Positions 52,190 through 62,286 of a stretch of 64,000 nt of DNA are shown piece by piece. The notes beneath the pieces were generated by a model that worked only from the letters and a program-made list of their open reading frames with translations, was not told the DNA's origin and searched no databases. How positions within the stretch are numbered: the first letter of the stretch is position 1; each line of letters opens with the position of its first letter. A program made the translations under genes and the position numbers. The DNA is from Dissulfurispira thermophila (GTDB lineage: Bacteria; Nitrospirota; Thermodesulfovibrionia; Thermodesulfovibrionales; Dissulfurispiraceae): positions 930,001 through 994,000 of the forward strand of contig NZ_AP022873.1 in NCBI RefSeq assembly GCF_014701235.1, read 5' to 3'.

Positions 52190-54472
52190 ATGAAAATACG
52201 AAAAATGGCAATTATATTATTTGCGTTGTTATTTCTTTTTTCCTGTGCTCAGCCTTCGGAAGTAAAAAAGGATATTCCTGAAATAACCGTATCCGAAGAA
52301 GAATTGCCGAGGATGGTTGCGGTGCTTCCGTTCCAGAACGAGACGCAGGAACCTGGTATTGCCAATCAGGTGAGAAGGGCTTTTTATAATCACTTTAGCT
52401 CAAAGCCATATGCTGATGTGGAACTTAATGTTGTTGATGAAAAGATTATTCAGCTTGAAAAATCAACAGGTAAAAATATTCTTGATCTCAAGCCACAGGA
52501 TATAAGTCAATCAATAGGATGCGACGGATTAATCTATGGTAAAGTTACTGATTATAAAAAGGTATATGCAGCAGTTTATTCGCAACTTGGTGTTGAGGCT
52601 GAGGTCTGGATGATAAATACGAAGACAGGCAAAGAGGTCTTCAGAATAAAGGACTCTGTCAGATACCATGAAGGAGGCATTCCAATGTCTCCACTCAGTG
52701 TGATAATGACTGCTGTATCCACTGCTATGAATATCAGAGATATACAGCAGATGAGGATGATAAATGAGCTTGCTTATAAATTCAATGAAAAGATTCCATC
52801 ACCTACTGGAGTTGCTATTGAAGAAAGACCAATTATCAAAGAAGTGCTTACAAATATAAAAGAGGGTCCGTTTGGCAAAGGCAAGATAATCAGGGTTGGT
52901 CTCGAAGGTGACAAGGGAATGGTGGCGACATTTGATATAGGTAATTTCAAGAAGGGTATCCCTATGAAGGAGACAAAACCCGGAATATATATGGGTGAGT
53001 ATTTAGTTATGCCGGGGGACAACGCAAAGGACATGCCCATAATAGCATCATTGAAAAAACCTGGGGGTTATGAGAGCCAGTGGATTGATGTAGGCGGCTT
53101 TTTGACAATAGATACTACACCGCCTCCACAGGTAACTGGTCTCAGGGCAAAGGGATTCCATGATAGGATAGAGGTCTCATGGGAGGGAGTAAAAAATGTT
53201 TCTGATCTGAAGGGATATAAAGTTTTGAGGAGTGAGCAGCCGCTAAGCGGCTATAGTGAAATCGGCTCTGTGGAGCTTAATTCTTTTGAGGACAGGACGG
53301 CAATTCATGGGAATGCCTATTATTACAGGGTTGTTGCCTTTGATAGTGCTGGCAACGAGTCGGAGATTCAGGATGCTGTAAGGGCTTCTTTGATGACAAA
53401 AGAGCCTGTTGTGCTTGCAGGCGAAATCAAGAAGGATACTGTTCTTTCAGGGGTGTATATTGTAAAAGATACATTTACAATTCCAAAGGGCTTATCTTTG
53501 ACAATAGAGCCTGAGACAAGGCTCATGTTTGATGAGAATGCGTCTCTTGCTGTATTTGGCAAAATTATTGTCAATGGCAAGGAATCGCCTGTTGAATTCA
53601 TATCTTCTGGGGAAAAAAAGTGGAAAGGCATTGTTGTTGATGGTGGAAGTATCATGATGAATGGTTTTCGCATTAAAAATGCTGATGTTGGATTATCTGC
53701 TAAGAATTCAGAAGGACTTATGGAAAGTGGGGTAATCACAGACAGCAATACAGGGATGTCAATATCAGGCACTCCTTCTGTTAATGTCAAAAATATTGCT
53801 GCATCAGGTAATAAAACAGGTATTGAACTAATAAAGACAGATGCAAAGATTTTCATGAGCAGTGTTTTTCAGAATGAGACGGGAGTTGCAATCAACAGTT
53901 TTTCAGGAGATATGAAGGACAACAATATTTTTGATAATAGTCTGAATATCTCGTCTGAGTCTATGGTTAAAATCGACCCCAACTATCTCGGCTCTATAAA
54001 TATTGATGAAATGAAAATCAAGGGTGTTAGCATAAATAAGGTTTATGACAACAGGATACCGGGCGGAAAGATTGTGGATGCTGTTTCAAATCCTTATGCA
54101 AATCTATCACAGGAAAACCGTCAGAAAAAGGCAATGGAATTCGTTATCGAGGCAGGAAATTATTTCAGACAGAGGAATTACGGCAAGGCATCTTCTCTTT
54201 TTGAAGAGGCATTAAAGGCATATCCAACAGCAGATGTTTATTACTACCTTGCCCTATGTTATCAGGAGATGAAGGAAGATGAAAAGGCATTAAAATATCT
54301 AAAAGAGGGTGCAGAAAAATTTCCGAGGGATTCCACGCTCCAAAAATCCCTTGGCCTTATGTATTACCAGAAAGGAAATGAGGCGGAAGCTAAAAAGGTA
54401 TTTGAAGAGGTTTTGAGATTGAGTCCTGAAGACAGGCAGGTAAGGTTCTTGATAGAAAGAATAGGGAAATAG
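52190..54472 (+). CDS. GNA1162-like lipoprotein with FN3, beta-helix and TPR domains
   Basis: A 760-residue protein with lipobox 'LFSC' (about 19). The N-terminal domain (about 40-210; 'VAVLPFQNETQEPGIANQVRRAFYNHF', in part) is of the DUF799/GNA1162 kind, related to CsgG-like outer membrane assembly proteins. An FN3 domain follows (about 311-400), then a right-handed parallel beta-helix (about 410-610) and TPRs (about 645-755; 'YYYLALCYQEMKEDEKALKYL'). It is a modular surface protein, directly joined to the transglutaminase gene. Confidence 0.75.
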   Translation: MKIRKMAIILFALLFLFSCAQPSEVKKDIPEITVSEEELPRMVAVLPFQNETQEPGIANQVRRAFYNHFSSKPYADVELNVVDEKIIQLEKSTGKNILDLKPQDISQSIGCDGLIYGKVTDYKKVYAAVYSQLGVEAEVWMINTKTGKEVFRIKDSVRYHEGGIPMSPLSVIMTAVSTAMNIRDIQQMRMINELAYKFNEKIPSPTGVAIEERPIIKEVLTNIKEGPFGKGKIIRVGLEGDKGMVATFDIGNFKKGIPMKETKPGIYMGEYLVMPGDNAKDMPIIASLKKPGGYESQWIDVGGFLTIDTTPPPQVTGLRAKGFHDRIEVSWEGVKNVSDLKGYKVLRSEQPLSGYSEIGSVELNSFEDRTAIHGNAYYYRVVAFDSAGNESEIQDAVRASLMTKEPVVLAGEIKKDTVLSGVYIVKDTFTIPKGLSLTIEPETRLMFDENASLAVFGKIIVNGKESPVEFISSGEKKWKGIVVDGGSIMMNGFRIKNADVGLSAKNSEGLMESGVITDSNTGMSISGTPSVNVKNIAASGNKTGIELIKTDAKIFMSSVFQNETGVAINSFSGDMKDNNIFDNSLNISSESMVKIDPNYLGSINIDEMKIKGVSINKVYDNRIPGGKIVDAVSNPYANLSQENRQKKAMEFVIEAGNYFRQRNYGKASSLFEEALKAYPTADVYYYLALCYQEMKEDEKALKYLKEGAEKFPRDSTLQKSLGLMYYQKGNEAEAKKVFEEVLRLSPEDRQVRFLIERIGK

Positions 54473-56101
54473 ATGAAAAAATTTTCTTGTTATTTACTGC
54501 ATATTTTATTTCCCCTTTTGTTGTGTAATCTTGCATATGCCAAGACCGTTATCCTTGAAGGGAAATTAAATAGCAGGATTTCTGTTAATCAGCAGATAGA
54601 TTTTAGTATAGATAAACCTCTCTCAGTGCTTACATTTAAGTTTGCTATTCCTTCTGAATTCAATAATAAATCTGTCTCACAAAAAACTCATGGGCTTAGT
54701 ATTAAATTCAGCCAGCAACCTGTAAAGATTGAAGATGCAGCCGATGAATTCGGAAATCGTTTTAAAGTGGTTACATGGAATAACTTGCAGAATGATGTGA
54801 GGGTAAACATAACCTTTGAGACTAATATCAAGTCAGAGCTTTCTGCAATGGAAAGCAAAGCCTTATTTCCTCTTAATTCAGTTCCTACTGGTGAGTTGCT
54901 TTATTTAAAATCTACAGAATTAGTGCAGAGTAATCATCCTGATATTGTTTCTCTTTCGAAAAAATTAACATCAGGTGCAGCTACAGAATATGAAGCAGTT
55001 ACTGCTATATTGAACTATGTTATAGATAATGTCAAATATACCTATAATCCTCCTCGATACGATGCCCTTTATACATTAAAGACAAAGTCAGGAAATTGTC
55101 AGAACTTTGCACATTTAAGCATGGCGCTTTTAAGGGCAGTAGGGATTCCTTCAAGGATTGTCGGAGGAATAAGCCTGAAGCAGTCATGGAAGATCCCTGT
55201 CGGCAATAACAACTTCCTTGTCCAGAGCATGGGACAGGGAGGGCATGCATGGATAGAGGTTTACTTCCCTGATCTCGGATGGCTTTCATATGACCCACAG
55301 CAGTCAAAGCAGTTCACATCATCAAGGCATATAAAACAAACACATGGGCTTGATTCAGATGATATAAATGATACATGGAAGGCAGCACCATATCTGCCTG
55401 ATTATAAAGAAACTGTTGATGCAAAATTTTTAGATGATGCAATTTCCCTACAACTAAAATCATCAGAAAGATCGCCCCGCTCATATTTTCTCAGCAATAA
55501 TCTGTTTGTAAAGGTGCCTCTTGTAGAAAAGCCAAAACTGCCGCCGGTGGAGAGGCCAAAATTGCCGCCCGGCAAGGTCATAGAATTTGGTAATATGGAA
55601 TTTCCAAGCCTTGTGGACATATACCATGTGGTTGGAGACAAAGGTGTAAAAATACTCGATAAAGAAACAGCAGAGTATGTTACATCTAAATATGTCTATG
55701 CTCAGGCATTTGAGATAGACGAAAGGCTTAAGATTAACACTATATCATTGGCAATGCGAAAATTTGGAGGTGACGGCACAATCTATATTGATCTTGTATC
55801 TGATGAGGGTGGCAGACCAAGCCTTAAAGGCATGAGGTCAGCGATACTACCACTTGAAAGTATAAATAAGAGATCTGGCTACTACTGGATTGATTTTTCT
55901 TTCCTTGATGATGTCATTTTGGAAAAAGGCAGATACTGGATTGTTCTCAGACATTCTGGAGAGGCTATAATGAACTGGTTTTATATCCCGGGCAATCCAT
56001 ATGGTGACAGTGATGACACTCGCTCCACACTCAAGGGCTATAAATGGGAAGATATTCAAAATTATGACTTTGTTTTTAAGATAAAGGCGAACAGGTTGTA
56101 A
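54473..56101 (+). CDS. Exported transglutaminase-like protein
   Basis: A 542-residue protein with a signal peptide (about 5-23). The transglutaminase-like core (about 150-290) has the catalytic triad C209 (KSGNCQNF), H258 (GGHAWIEVYFP) and D274 (YDPQQS). A proline-rich linker ('KPKLPPVERPKLPPGK') leads to a C-terminal beta-sandwich (about 380-542). Such enzymes act as cysteine peptidases or cross-linkers in the envelope. It starts on the base after the upstream stop, so the two genes are one unit. No terminator is clear in the 230-base AT-rich gap that follows. Confidence 0.82.
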   Translation: MKKFSCYLLHILFPLLLCNLAYAKTVILEGKLNSRISVNQQIDFSIDKPLSVLTFKFAIPSEFNNKSVSQKTHGLSIKFSQQPVKIEDAADEFGNRFKVVTWNNLQNDVRVNITFETNIKSELSAMESKALFPLNSVPTGELLYLKSTELVQSNHPDIVSLSKKLTSGAATEYEAVTAILNYVIDNVKYTYNPPRYDALYTLKTKSGNCQNFAHLSMALLRAVGIPSRIVGGISLKQSWKIPVGNNNFLVQSMGQGGHAWIEVYFPDLGWLSYDPQQSKQFTSSRHIKQTHGLDSDDINDTWKAAPYLPDYKETVDAKFLDDAISLQLKSSERSPRSYFLSNNLFVKVPLVEKPKLPPVERPKLPPGKVIEFGNMEFPSLVDIYHVVGDKGVKILDKETAEYVTSKYVYAQAFEIDERLKINTISLAMRKFGGDGTIYIDLVSDEGGRPSLKGMRSAILPLESINKRSGYYWIDFSFLDDVILEKGRYWIVLRHSGEAIMNWFYIPGNPYGDSDDTRSTLKGYKWEDIQNYDFVFKIKANRL

Positions 56102-56331
56102 AGATTTCCCTGAATTTTAGTTCTTAAAGTTTCTATGCTTATAATCCGATAACAAAATAGAGTCAATTTTATGACATGATAGTCAAAAATTATCTTTAAA
56201 AATCGCATTTTTAGAAAAATATGTTTTGTTTTTTCAAGTAGTTATTTTTAATGGTATGTTTATTGCTATCTTATGCTTATAAGTAAAATTGAGCGATTTA
56301 AGTGTAATCTAAAAGGAGTTTTTGATAGATA

Positions 56332-57375
56332 ATGCAGAGTTTTTCTAATGAAGGGATAAAATGTATTCTGATTACAGGTGGAGCAGGGACTGTAGGTAAA
56401 ACACTGATTAGGCAACTCTTATTGTCAGATATTCAAGAAATAAGGATTTTTGATAATAATGAAACAGAACTCTTTTATCTCACTGATGAATATCGTGGTG
56501 AGTCAAGGGTTGTATTTTTTTTAGGCGATGTAAGAGACAGGGATAAGCTCATTAAAATAACAAGGGGTGTAGATGTAATCTTTCACACAGCAGCATTTAA
56601 GCATGTAATTCTTTCTGAGTTCAATCCATTTGATGTTGTTCAGACAAATATAAATGGCACGCAAAATATTATAGAAGCAGCATTAACTAATAATGTGGGA
56701 AAGGTTATATTTACAAGCAGCGATAAGGCTGTAAATCCTACAAATGTTATGGGGACTTCCAAGTTGATGGCTGAAAAGCTGATCACTGCTGCAAACACAA
56801 TACGCTATGACAAAAAAACAATCTTTTCAAGCACACGATTTGGGAATGTGCTTGGTTCGAGAGGGTCTGTTGTTCCCATATTCAAGAAACAGATTAAAAA
56901 CGGAGGTCCTGTTACGCTCACAGACAACAGGATGACAAGGTTTGTAATGACTGTTGACGAGGCAGTTGGACTTGTAGTGGAGTCGTCATTGATAGCAAGG
57001 GGTGGTGAGGTCTTTGTGACAAAGATGCCTGTGATAAGGATTTCTGACCTTGCAGATGTGATGATAGACATTTTAGCTCCTATGTATGGTTATAAACCTG
57101 ATAGCATAAAGATTATAGAGATAGGTAAAAAGCCTGGTGAAAAACTATATGAAGAACTTATGTCTCATGAAGAGATGGGTAGGGCTATTGAACTTAAAAA
57201 GCTATTTGTAATATTTCCTGCGTTCCGTGATTTGTATAAGATTGATTATACATATAAAGACATTGTTTCATATGCCCTTGAAAATCCCTATATATCTTCT
57301 GATGAGCCATATATGAGCAAGGAAGAACTAAGAGCATACATTCTCAAGCATAGATTAGTGGAGGAGGTCTGTTAA
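56332..57375 (+). CDS. Nucleotide-sugar dehydratase/epimerase, CapD/FlaA1-like
   Basis: A 347-residue short-chain dehydrogenase fold of the polysaccharide-synthesis type: cofactor loop G16-GAGTVG (ITGGAGTVG), 'TSSDKAVNPTNVMGTSKLMAEK' (quoted in two parts: TSSDKAVNPTN and VMGTSKLMAEK) with Met in place of the catalytic Tyr, as in CapD/WbpM types, and 'STRFGNVLGSRGSVVPIF'. It probably starts a UDP-GlcNAc-derived deoxysugar pathway (4,6-dehydratase). AAAGGAG precedes the ATG. It is the first gene of the glycan cluster. Confidence 0.85.
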   Translation: MQSFSNEGIKCILITGGAGTVGKTLIRQLLLSDIQEIRIFDNNETELFYLTDEYRGESRVVFFLGDVRDRDKLIKITRGVDVIFHTAAFKHVILSEFNPFDVVQTNINGTQNIIEAALTNNVGKVIFTSSDKAVNPTNVMGTSKLMAEKLITAANTIRYDKKTIFSSTRFGNVLGSRGSVVPIFKKQIKNGGPVTLTDNRMTRFVMTVDEAVGLVVESSLIARGGEVFVTKMPVIRISDLADVMIDILAPMYGYKPDSIKIIEIGKKPGEKLYEELMSHEEMGRAIELKKLFVIFPAFRDLYKIDYTYKDIVSYALENPYISSDEPYMSKEELRAYILKHRLVEEVC

Positions 57376-57377
57376 AT

Positions 57378-58541
57378 ATGAAAGGCAAAGTACTTATACT
57401 CGGTGGCGATGGTTATCTTGGATGGCCTACTGCTATGAATCTCTCAAATCTCGGGTATAGTGTTGCAGTAGTAGATAATTATCTCAAAAGGTGGATATTT
57501 AATAAACTTGGCGTAATCCCGTTGATTGATTGTCCTGACCTTCAGGAAAGAGTAAACATATGGAAAGGATTGACAGGACATGAGATTAAGGTTTATATCG
57601 GAGATATAGGAGGGCATGATTTTCTTATCAATCTGGTAAAAGAATTCCAGCCTGACACAATAATACATTATGGAGAGATACCATCTGCACCTTATTCTAT
57701 GCTCAATCATAATACCTCATGGGAAACCATACAGAATAACCTCAATGCTACTCTGTCTGTTATGTGGGCAATAAAGACAATAGACACTGATATACATCTC
57801 ATAAAGTTAGGAACAATGGGAGAATATGGCACCCCGAATATCGATATAGAAGAAGGATTTATCGAGATTGAAAAAAATGGAAGAACAGATAGACTGCCAT
57901 TCCCAAAGCTTCCCGGCTCATTTTATCATTTGAGCAAGGTTCAAGACAGTGACATGCTTTATCTTGGTGTAAGAATGTGGGGACTTAGGGTTACTGACTT
58001 AAATCAGGGGCCTGTTTATGGAATTCACACAGACGAAAGCAGGATAGATAAGGAAAATCGACTCATACCACATTTTCATTATGATGAGTTCTGGGGTACG
58101 GTGTTGAATCGCTTTATTACACAGGCAGTAGTTGGTATTCCTTTAACTGTTTATGGCAAAGGTGGTCAAAAGAGGGGATTTTTGAATATTACTGACACCC
58201 TTCAGTGTGTAAGGCTTGCAGTTCAACACCCTGCCAATAGAGGCGAATTCAGGGTGATGAACCAGTTTACAGAGATATTCAGTGTTAATGAACTTGCTGA
58301 TAAAGTTAAGACTGTTGCTAAAAGTCTTGGGCTTAAAGTAGCTATACAGAATTATCCAAATCCGAGAAAAGAGGCAGAGGAACATCATTACAATGCAAAA
58401 AATACCAATCTTATGGGTCTTGGACTTCAACCAAATTATTTAACAGATAATGTTCTTATAGAAATGCTTGAGATTGCAATGCGCAATAAGAAAAATATAA
58501 GGCAAGATATTATCCTGCCGGGAAGGGCAAAATGGCAATAA
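57378..58541 (+). CDS. UDP-sulfoquinovose synthase-like protein (SQD1/SqdB/Agl3 type)
   Basis: A 387-residue protein that matches the SQD1 family closely: 'LGGDGYLGWPTA', 'LTGHEIKVYIGDI', 'APYSM', 'KLGTMGEYGTPNIDIEEG' with Thr146, 'FYHLSKV' with Tyr183 and Lys187, 'DLNQGPVYG', 'VYGKGGQKRGFLNITDT', 'EFRVMNQFTE'. The enzyme makes UDP-sulfoquinovose from UDP-glucose and sulfite. In plants and cyanobacteria it serves sulfolipid; the archaeal Agl3 serves a protein glycan. The glycan cluster here favours the latter use. It starts 2 bases after the upstream stop. Confidence 0.87.
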   Translation: MKGKVLILGGDGYLGWPTAMNLSNLGYSVAVVDNYLKRWIFNKLGVIPLIDCPDLQERVNIWKGLTGHEIKVYIGDIGGHDFLINLVKEFQPDTIIHYGEIPSAPYSMLNHNTSWETIQNNLNATLSVMWAIKTIDTDIHLIKLGTMGEYGTPNIDIEEGFIEIEKNGRTDRLPFPKLPGSFYHLSKVQDSDMLYLGVRMWGLRVTDLNQGPVYGIHTDESRIDKENRLIPHFHYDEFWGTVLNRFITQAVVGIPLTVYGKGGQKRGFLNITDTLQCVRLAVQHPANRGEFRVMNQFTEIFSVNELADKVKTVAKSLGLKVAIQNYPNPRKEAEEHHYNAKNTNLMGLGLQPNYLTDNVLIEMLEIAMRNKKNIRQDIILPGRAKWQ

Positions 58542-58563
58542 TCAAAGAAGAGGAAAGGATGAT

Positions 58564-59715
58564 ATGAAAAGAAAAATATGTATTGTATTAACAGTGCGTG
58601 GCAATTACGCAAAAATGAAATCTATAATGAGAGAAATAAAAAACCATTCAAACTGTGAATTGCAACTTGTTGTAGGTGGGGCTGTTATACTTCATAAATT
58701 TGGTAACCCTGTAAATATTATCGAAGCCGATGGATTTGAAATAAGTGAAATGGTACATTTTCTGGTTGAAGGTGGCAAACCCATAACAATGGCAAAATCT
58801 ACAGGTCTTGCTGTTGTTGAACTCTCGACAGTCTTTGAAAATCTGCGTCCTGATATTGTAATGGCAATTGCTGATAGATTTGAAGCACTTGCAGTTGCTG
58901 TAGCAGCAAGCTATATGAATATACCTGTTGCACATCTTGAAGGAGGTGAATTATCAGGCTCTATAGATGAATCCATAAGGCATGCAATCACAAAACTCTC
59001 ACATATTCATTTTGTTGCAACTCAAAAAAGTAAAGAGCGCGTAATAAAAATGGGAGAAGATCCTCAAAATGTCTATGTTGTTGGTTCTCCGACGATTGAC
59101 CTCATACGAGATTTAAATCTTGACCTTGATTTTGATGTGTTTGAGAAATATGGCGGAGTAGGTGCTTTTATCTCTGTAACAAAAAATAACTATATTGTTG
59201 TATCACAGCATCCTGTTACAACCGAATACGAACAGGCAGGCGAACAGATTCAGGAAACACTTCATGCCATCAATGATATAAACATGCCCACACTATGGCT
59301 CTGGCCAAATATGGATGCTGGAACAGACGAAATATCAAAAGGCATTAGGAAATTCAGAGAAAAATATCAGCCGTCACACATACACTTTTTTAAGAACTTT
59401 GCATTTGAAGACTACGCTAAACTCATTAATAATGCCGCTGTTTTAGTTGGAAATACAAGTAGTGGTATTAGAGAATCTGCATATCTTGGTGTGCCTGTTG
59501 TGAATATTGGCACAAGGCAGAATTACAGAGAGAGGGGAGAAAATGTAATAGATGTAGGCTACAATAAGGATGAAATAAAAGAGGCGATAAAAAAGCAGAT
59601 TGCACATGGAAAATATTCAAGCAACCATTTATATGGCGATGGTCATGCTGGAGAAAAGATTGCAGAGATATTGAGCACATGCAAGATAAGTGTTCAAAAG
59701 AGACTAATGTATTGA
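58564..59715 (+). CDS. UDP-GlcNAc 2-epimerase, hydrolysing type (NeuC/LegG-like)
   Basis: A 383-residue protein with the GT-B-like epimerase fold: 'VLTVRGNYAKMKSIMREI', 'DRFEALAVAVAASYMNIPVAHLEGGELSG' (in part), 'HFVATQKSKERVIKMGE', 'NTSSGIRESAYLGVPVVNIG', 'DGHAGEKIAEI'. NeuC/LegG enzymes convert a UDP-HexNAc to a free mannosamine-type sugar for sialic or legionaminic acids. The partner synthase is not in the window, so the end sugar is open. The stop overlaps the next start (TGATG). Confidence 0.85.
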   Translation: MKRKICIVLTVRGNYAKMKSIMREIKNHSNCELQLVVGGAVILHKFGNPVNIIEADGFEISEMVHFLVEGGKPITMAKSTGLAVVELSTVFENLRPDIVMAIADRFEALAVAVAASYMNIPVAHLEGGELSGSIDESIRHAITKLSHIHFVATQKSKERVIKMGEDPQNVYVVGSPTIDLIRDLNLDLDFDVFEKYGGVGAFISVTKNNYIVVSQHPVTTEYEQAGEQIQETLHAINDINMPTLWLWPNMDAGTDEISKGIRKFREKYQPSHIHFFKNFAFEDYAKLINNAAVLVGNTSSGIRESAYLGVPVVNIGTRQNYRERGENVIDVGYNKDEIKEAIKKQIAHGKYSSNHLYGDGHAGEKIAEILSTCKISVQKRLMY

Positions 59716-61664
59716 TGGAAAAACAACTTATTTTTAATACAGAAGGCATATCAATGGATAATTTTGCAGACATGGATGGGCTTCGTTTGTCTCTACAATC
59801 AACTTATGACAAAAATAGTTTACTTGAGTTACTCGACAAAGTTTTAGATATGGGTGAAATTAGAGAAATTCCAATAGATATATTACAATTGCTGCGGGAA
59901 AAGATTTTTCTAATTTTTATAAACAAGCTGGAATTCGACACAAAACTCTTCAGACTGCATAAAGTTTTTAATAATGACTTAATACCCTATCACAAAGGCA
60001 TGGCTCATATCAAAGACAGATTATTATTCGATTATTATGAACGAGTTGATGTTGTCAATAAAGAAGCAATTTTAATGTTGGCTCTATTGATAGACATCTT
60101 GAACAATGATAAAGACAGAGGTATCAAAGACTTTATAATGCAGTGTGCAGATATATTTTCACGATCAAAGACATTCGGAGAAATAATAAATAATCTACAT
60201 ATCACGGCTGAAGATATCGTAGATATTTATATTGAATCAGGGATTCTTTCCCCTGATATATTTATGAAAAAGGCAATCAATATTCAAAAAAACAATCTTT
60301 TATTTCTTCGGCTTATATGGTTATTATCTGATGCTCCTGTTTGTTATACAAGACTTTATGACCTTTTGAAGACACTTCTTTATGAATCCATAAAAGCAAA
60401 GAATATAGAGCTTGTCTTATACATTGGCTTTTTTACTCGTTATTATTATGGTAATCTGCAGGTAGATATGGATGCATGGAAAAGACTCGATGAAGAAATA
60501 GAAAAACCAATGAGTGATTTTTTTGTAAGGTATTGCAGGGAAAACAATATCCTGCCCTGCAGCAGAATGCCTGAAAAGGGCAAAAAGATAAAGGTTGGAT
60601 ACATCTATCAGCGGTTAGCCATGTCTTCCCCTGTGACTGTTTTGCTGTCTTTACTATATGGACATTATTTAAATCAAAATCCAGATTTTGAGTTTTATGT
60701 TTATAGCTGTGATTATAAAGAAAAAATTGGAGATGATCAAGGAGTTATAGACAAATTTATAAGACCAATGGGTTTTAAATGCATCAGTGCAGGTAATTTA
60801 GGTGAGTTCAATGATTATCAGCATAGCCATTTCGAAAAGGCAATGGCATTAAGAAGACAGATTATCAAGGATGAAATAGACATATTTGTTACAACAGGCA
60901 CGCAGATAGGCAATTTCCTTGTGTCATCAAGGGTCGCCCCAATCCAGATTTACTGGTCGCACGGTGACCCTTATTGGAGTGTAAACAATTTAGATTACAG
61001 GATAGTACACTCTGCCGAGAAATCTGTTACAAAGGGCTTATATGGAGGCATGGAATATTTCAAATTCCCTAATCTCATGTCAATGGAGTTATTGAATCCA
61101 AATATTTCACCAGAGAAAATAGAGAAAATCAGACTGAAATTTCCAGAAGATAAAATACTGCTCGGAGTTTTTGGAAGGCTTGTCAAATTGTATCATCCTG
61201 ATTATCTTTTTGCTGTATCTGAAATACTAAAGAAAAACCAGGAAACTGTTTTTTTAATATGCGGCTCAGGGGATAATGAGCCGATTAAGAAATATTTTGA
61301 AATCGCAGGATGCATTGATAGAGTCTATTTTGAGGGACATGTTAATCCTAACATTTATGGGCATATCATTGATATAGCTCTTGACCCTTTTCCTATTCCA
61401 ATGGGAGTTGCATTTTTGGAGCTTCAGGCAAAAGGTAAACCCATAGTTTCTTATAAAGTGAATCTTTATGAGATAAACGAGTTCAGACTGAAAGATGTTT
61501 TGGCTTCTACTACAGGAGAGTATATTCAAATAGCTGGTAAACTTATTAAAGATGAAATGTTTCGGAAAGAGATAGGTGAAAAATATCGCAAGTTTGTCGA
61601 AGAAAAGCTTGATTGCCAAAGAGCAGCTAAAGAGCTTGAAAGGCTTTATAAAGGCTTAATCTGA
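59715..61664 (+). CDS. Large glycosyltransferase (GT-B fold, SPINDLY/OGT-like C-terminal half)
   Basis: About 649 residues from ATG 59715, which shares a base with the upstream stop; an in-frame ATG 36 bases earlier is less likely. The N-terminal half (about 1-280) is alpha-helical. The C-terminal half has a GT-B nucleotide-sugar site ('KILLGVFGRLVKLYHPDYLFAV', in part; 'FEGHVNPNIYGHIIDIALDPFP'; 'MGVAFLELQAKGKPIVSYK'). It is similar in layout to O-GlcNAc-transferase-type enzymes that modify proteins. It probably builds a surface glycan or glycoprotein. Confidence 0.72.
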   Translation: MEKQLIFNTEGISMDNFADMDGLRLSLQSTYDKNSLLELLDKVLDMGEIREIPIDILQLLREKIFLIFINKLEFDTKLFRLHKVFNNDLIPYHKGMAHIKDRLLFDYYERVDVVNKEAILMLALLIDILNNDKDRGIKDFIMQCADIFSRSKTFGEIINNLHITAEDIVDIYIESGILSPDIFMKKAINIQKNNLLFLRLIWLLSDAPVCYTRLYDLLKTLLYESIKAKNIELVLYIGFFTRYYYGNLQVDMDAWKRLDEEIEKPMSDFFVRYCRENNILPCSRMPEKGKKIKVGYIYQRLAMSSPVTVLLSLLYGHYLNQNPDFEFYVYSCDYKEKIGDDQGVIDKFIRPMGFKCISAGNLGEFNDYQHSHFEKAMALRRQIIKDEIDIFVTTGTQIGNFLVSSRVAPIQIYWSHGDPYWSVNNLDYRIVHSAEKSVTKGLYGGMEYFKFPNLMSMELLNPNISPEKIEKIRLKFPEDKILLGVFGRLVKLYHPDYLFAVSEILKKNQETVFLICGSGDNEPIKKYFEIAGCIDRVYFEGHVNPNIYGHIIDIALDPFPIPMGVAFLELQAKGKPIVSYKVNLYEINEFRLKDVLASTTGEYIQIAGKLIKDEMFRKEIGEKYRKFVEEKLDCQRAAKELERLYKGLI

Positions 61665-61683
61665 AGAATACTAATATAAAAAA

Positions 61684-62286
61684 ATGTATAAAAATTTGGG
61701 CAAGAAAATAAGATGCCTGATATGGAGATTAAGGGGGTTATCGATAGGCAATGGAAGCTTGATCGAAGGCGGATTATATATACGAGGTCGGTCTCGCATC
61801 TGTATAGGAAGGAATGCTTATATATCGCGACATGTTTCTCTCAAGGCTTCTACAGAAGGATACATTATAATAGGTGATAACTGTCTAATTCGAGATGGTG
61901 TAAGAATTCAGGGTGGTTTAGGCACTTTGCGGATTGGTGATTTTTTTGCGATCAATCACAATTCGTCTATAACATTTAATGGCGATCTGGATATAGGGAA
62001 TTATGTCATGATAGGACCTGGTGTGACAATAACAACATCTGGGCATTCTTTTAATAATAAGGAGATAATGCGGTTTCAGAAGGATACTTACAAGAAGATT
62101 GTTATAGAGGATGATGTCTGGATAGGGGCAAATGCAGTGATTTTGCCTGGTGTAACAATAGCTAAGGGAACTGTTGTGGGAGCGGGTAGTGTAGTTACTA
62201 AAAATACCGAGCCGTATAGTATTGTAGTGGGTAACCATGCCAAGGTAATAGGTTATAGGGGTGAAACGGAGCAGTGCATATCATGA
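61684..62286 (+). CDS. Hexapeptide-repeat acyltransferase (LbH family)
   Basis: A 200-residue left-handed beta-helix protein with repeated [LIV]-G-X4 turns ('IIIGDNCLIRDGVRIQG', 'IVIEDDVWIGANAVILPGVT', 'KGTVVGAGSVVTKN') and the usual catalytic His in 'TSGHSF'. It probably acetylates a sugar of the glycan. It overlaps the methyltransferase gene by a few bases. Confidence 0.85.
   Translation: MYKNLGKKIRCLIWRLRGLSIGNGSLIEGGLYIRGRSRICIGRNAYISRHVSLKASTEGYIIIGDNCLIRDGVRIQGGLGTLRIGDFFAINHNSSITFNGDLDIGNYVMIGPGVTITTSGHSFNNKEIMRFQKDTYKKIVIEDDVWIGANAVILPGVTIAKGTVVGAGSVVTKNTEPYSIVVGNHAKVIGYRGETEQCIS

Noticed and set aside
56102-56331. A terminator or small RNA in the gap before the glycan cluster
   Set aside because: The 230 bases are AT-rich with a repeated TATGCTTATAA word (56133, 56271) but no stable stem with a T-run and no convincing -35/-10 pair.
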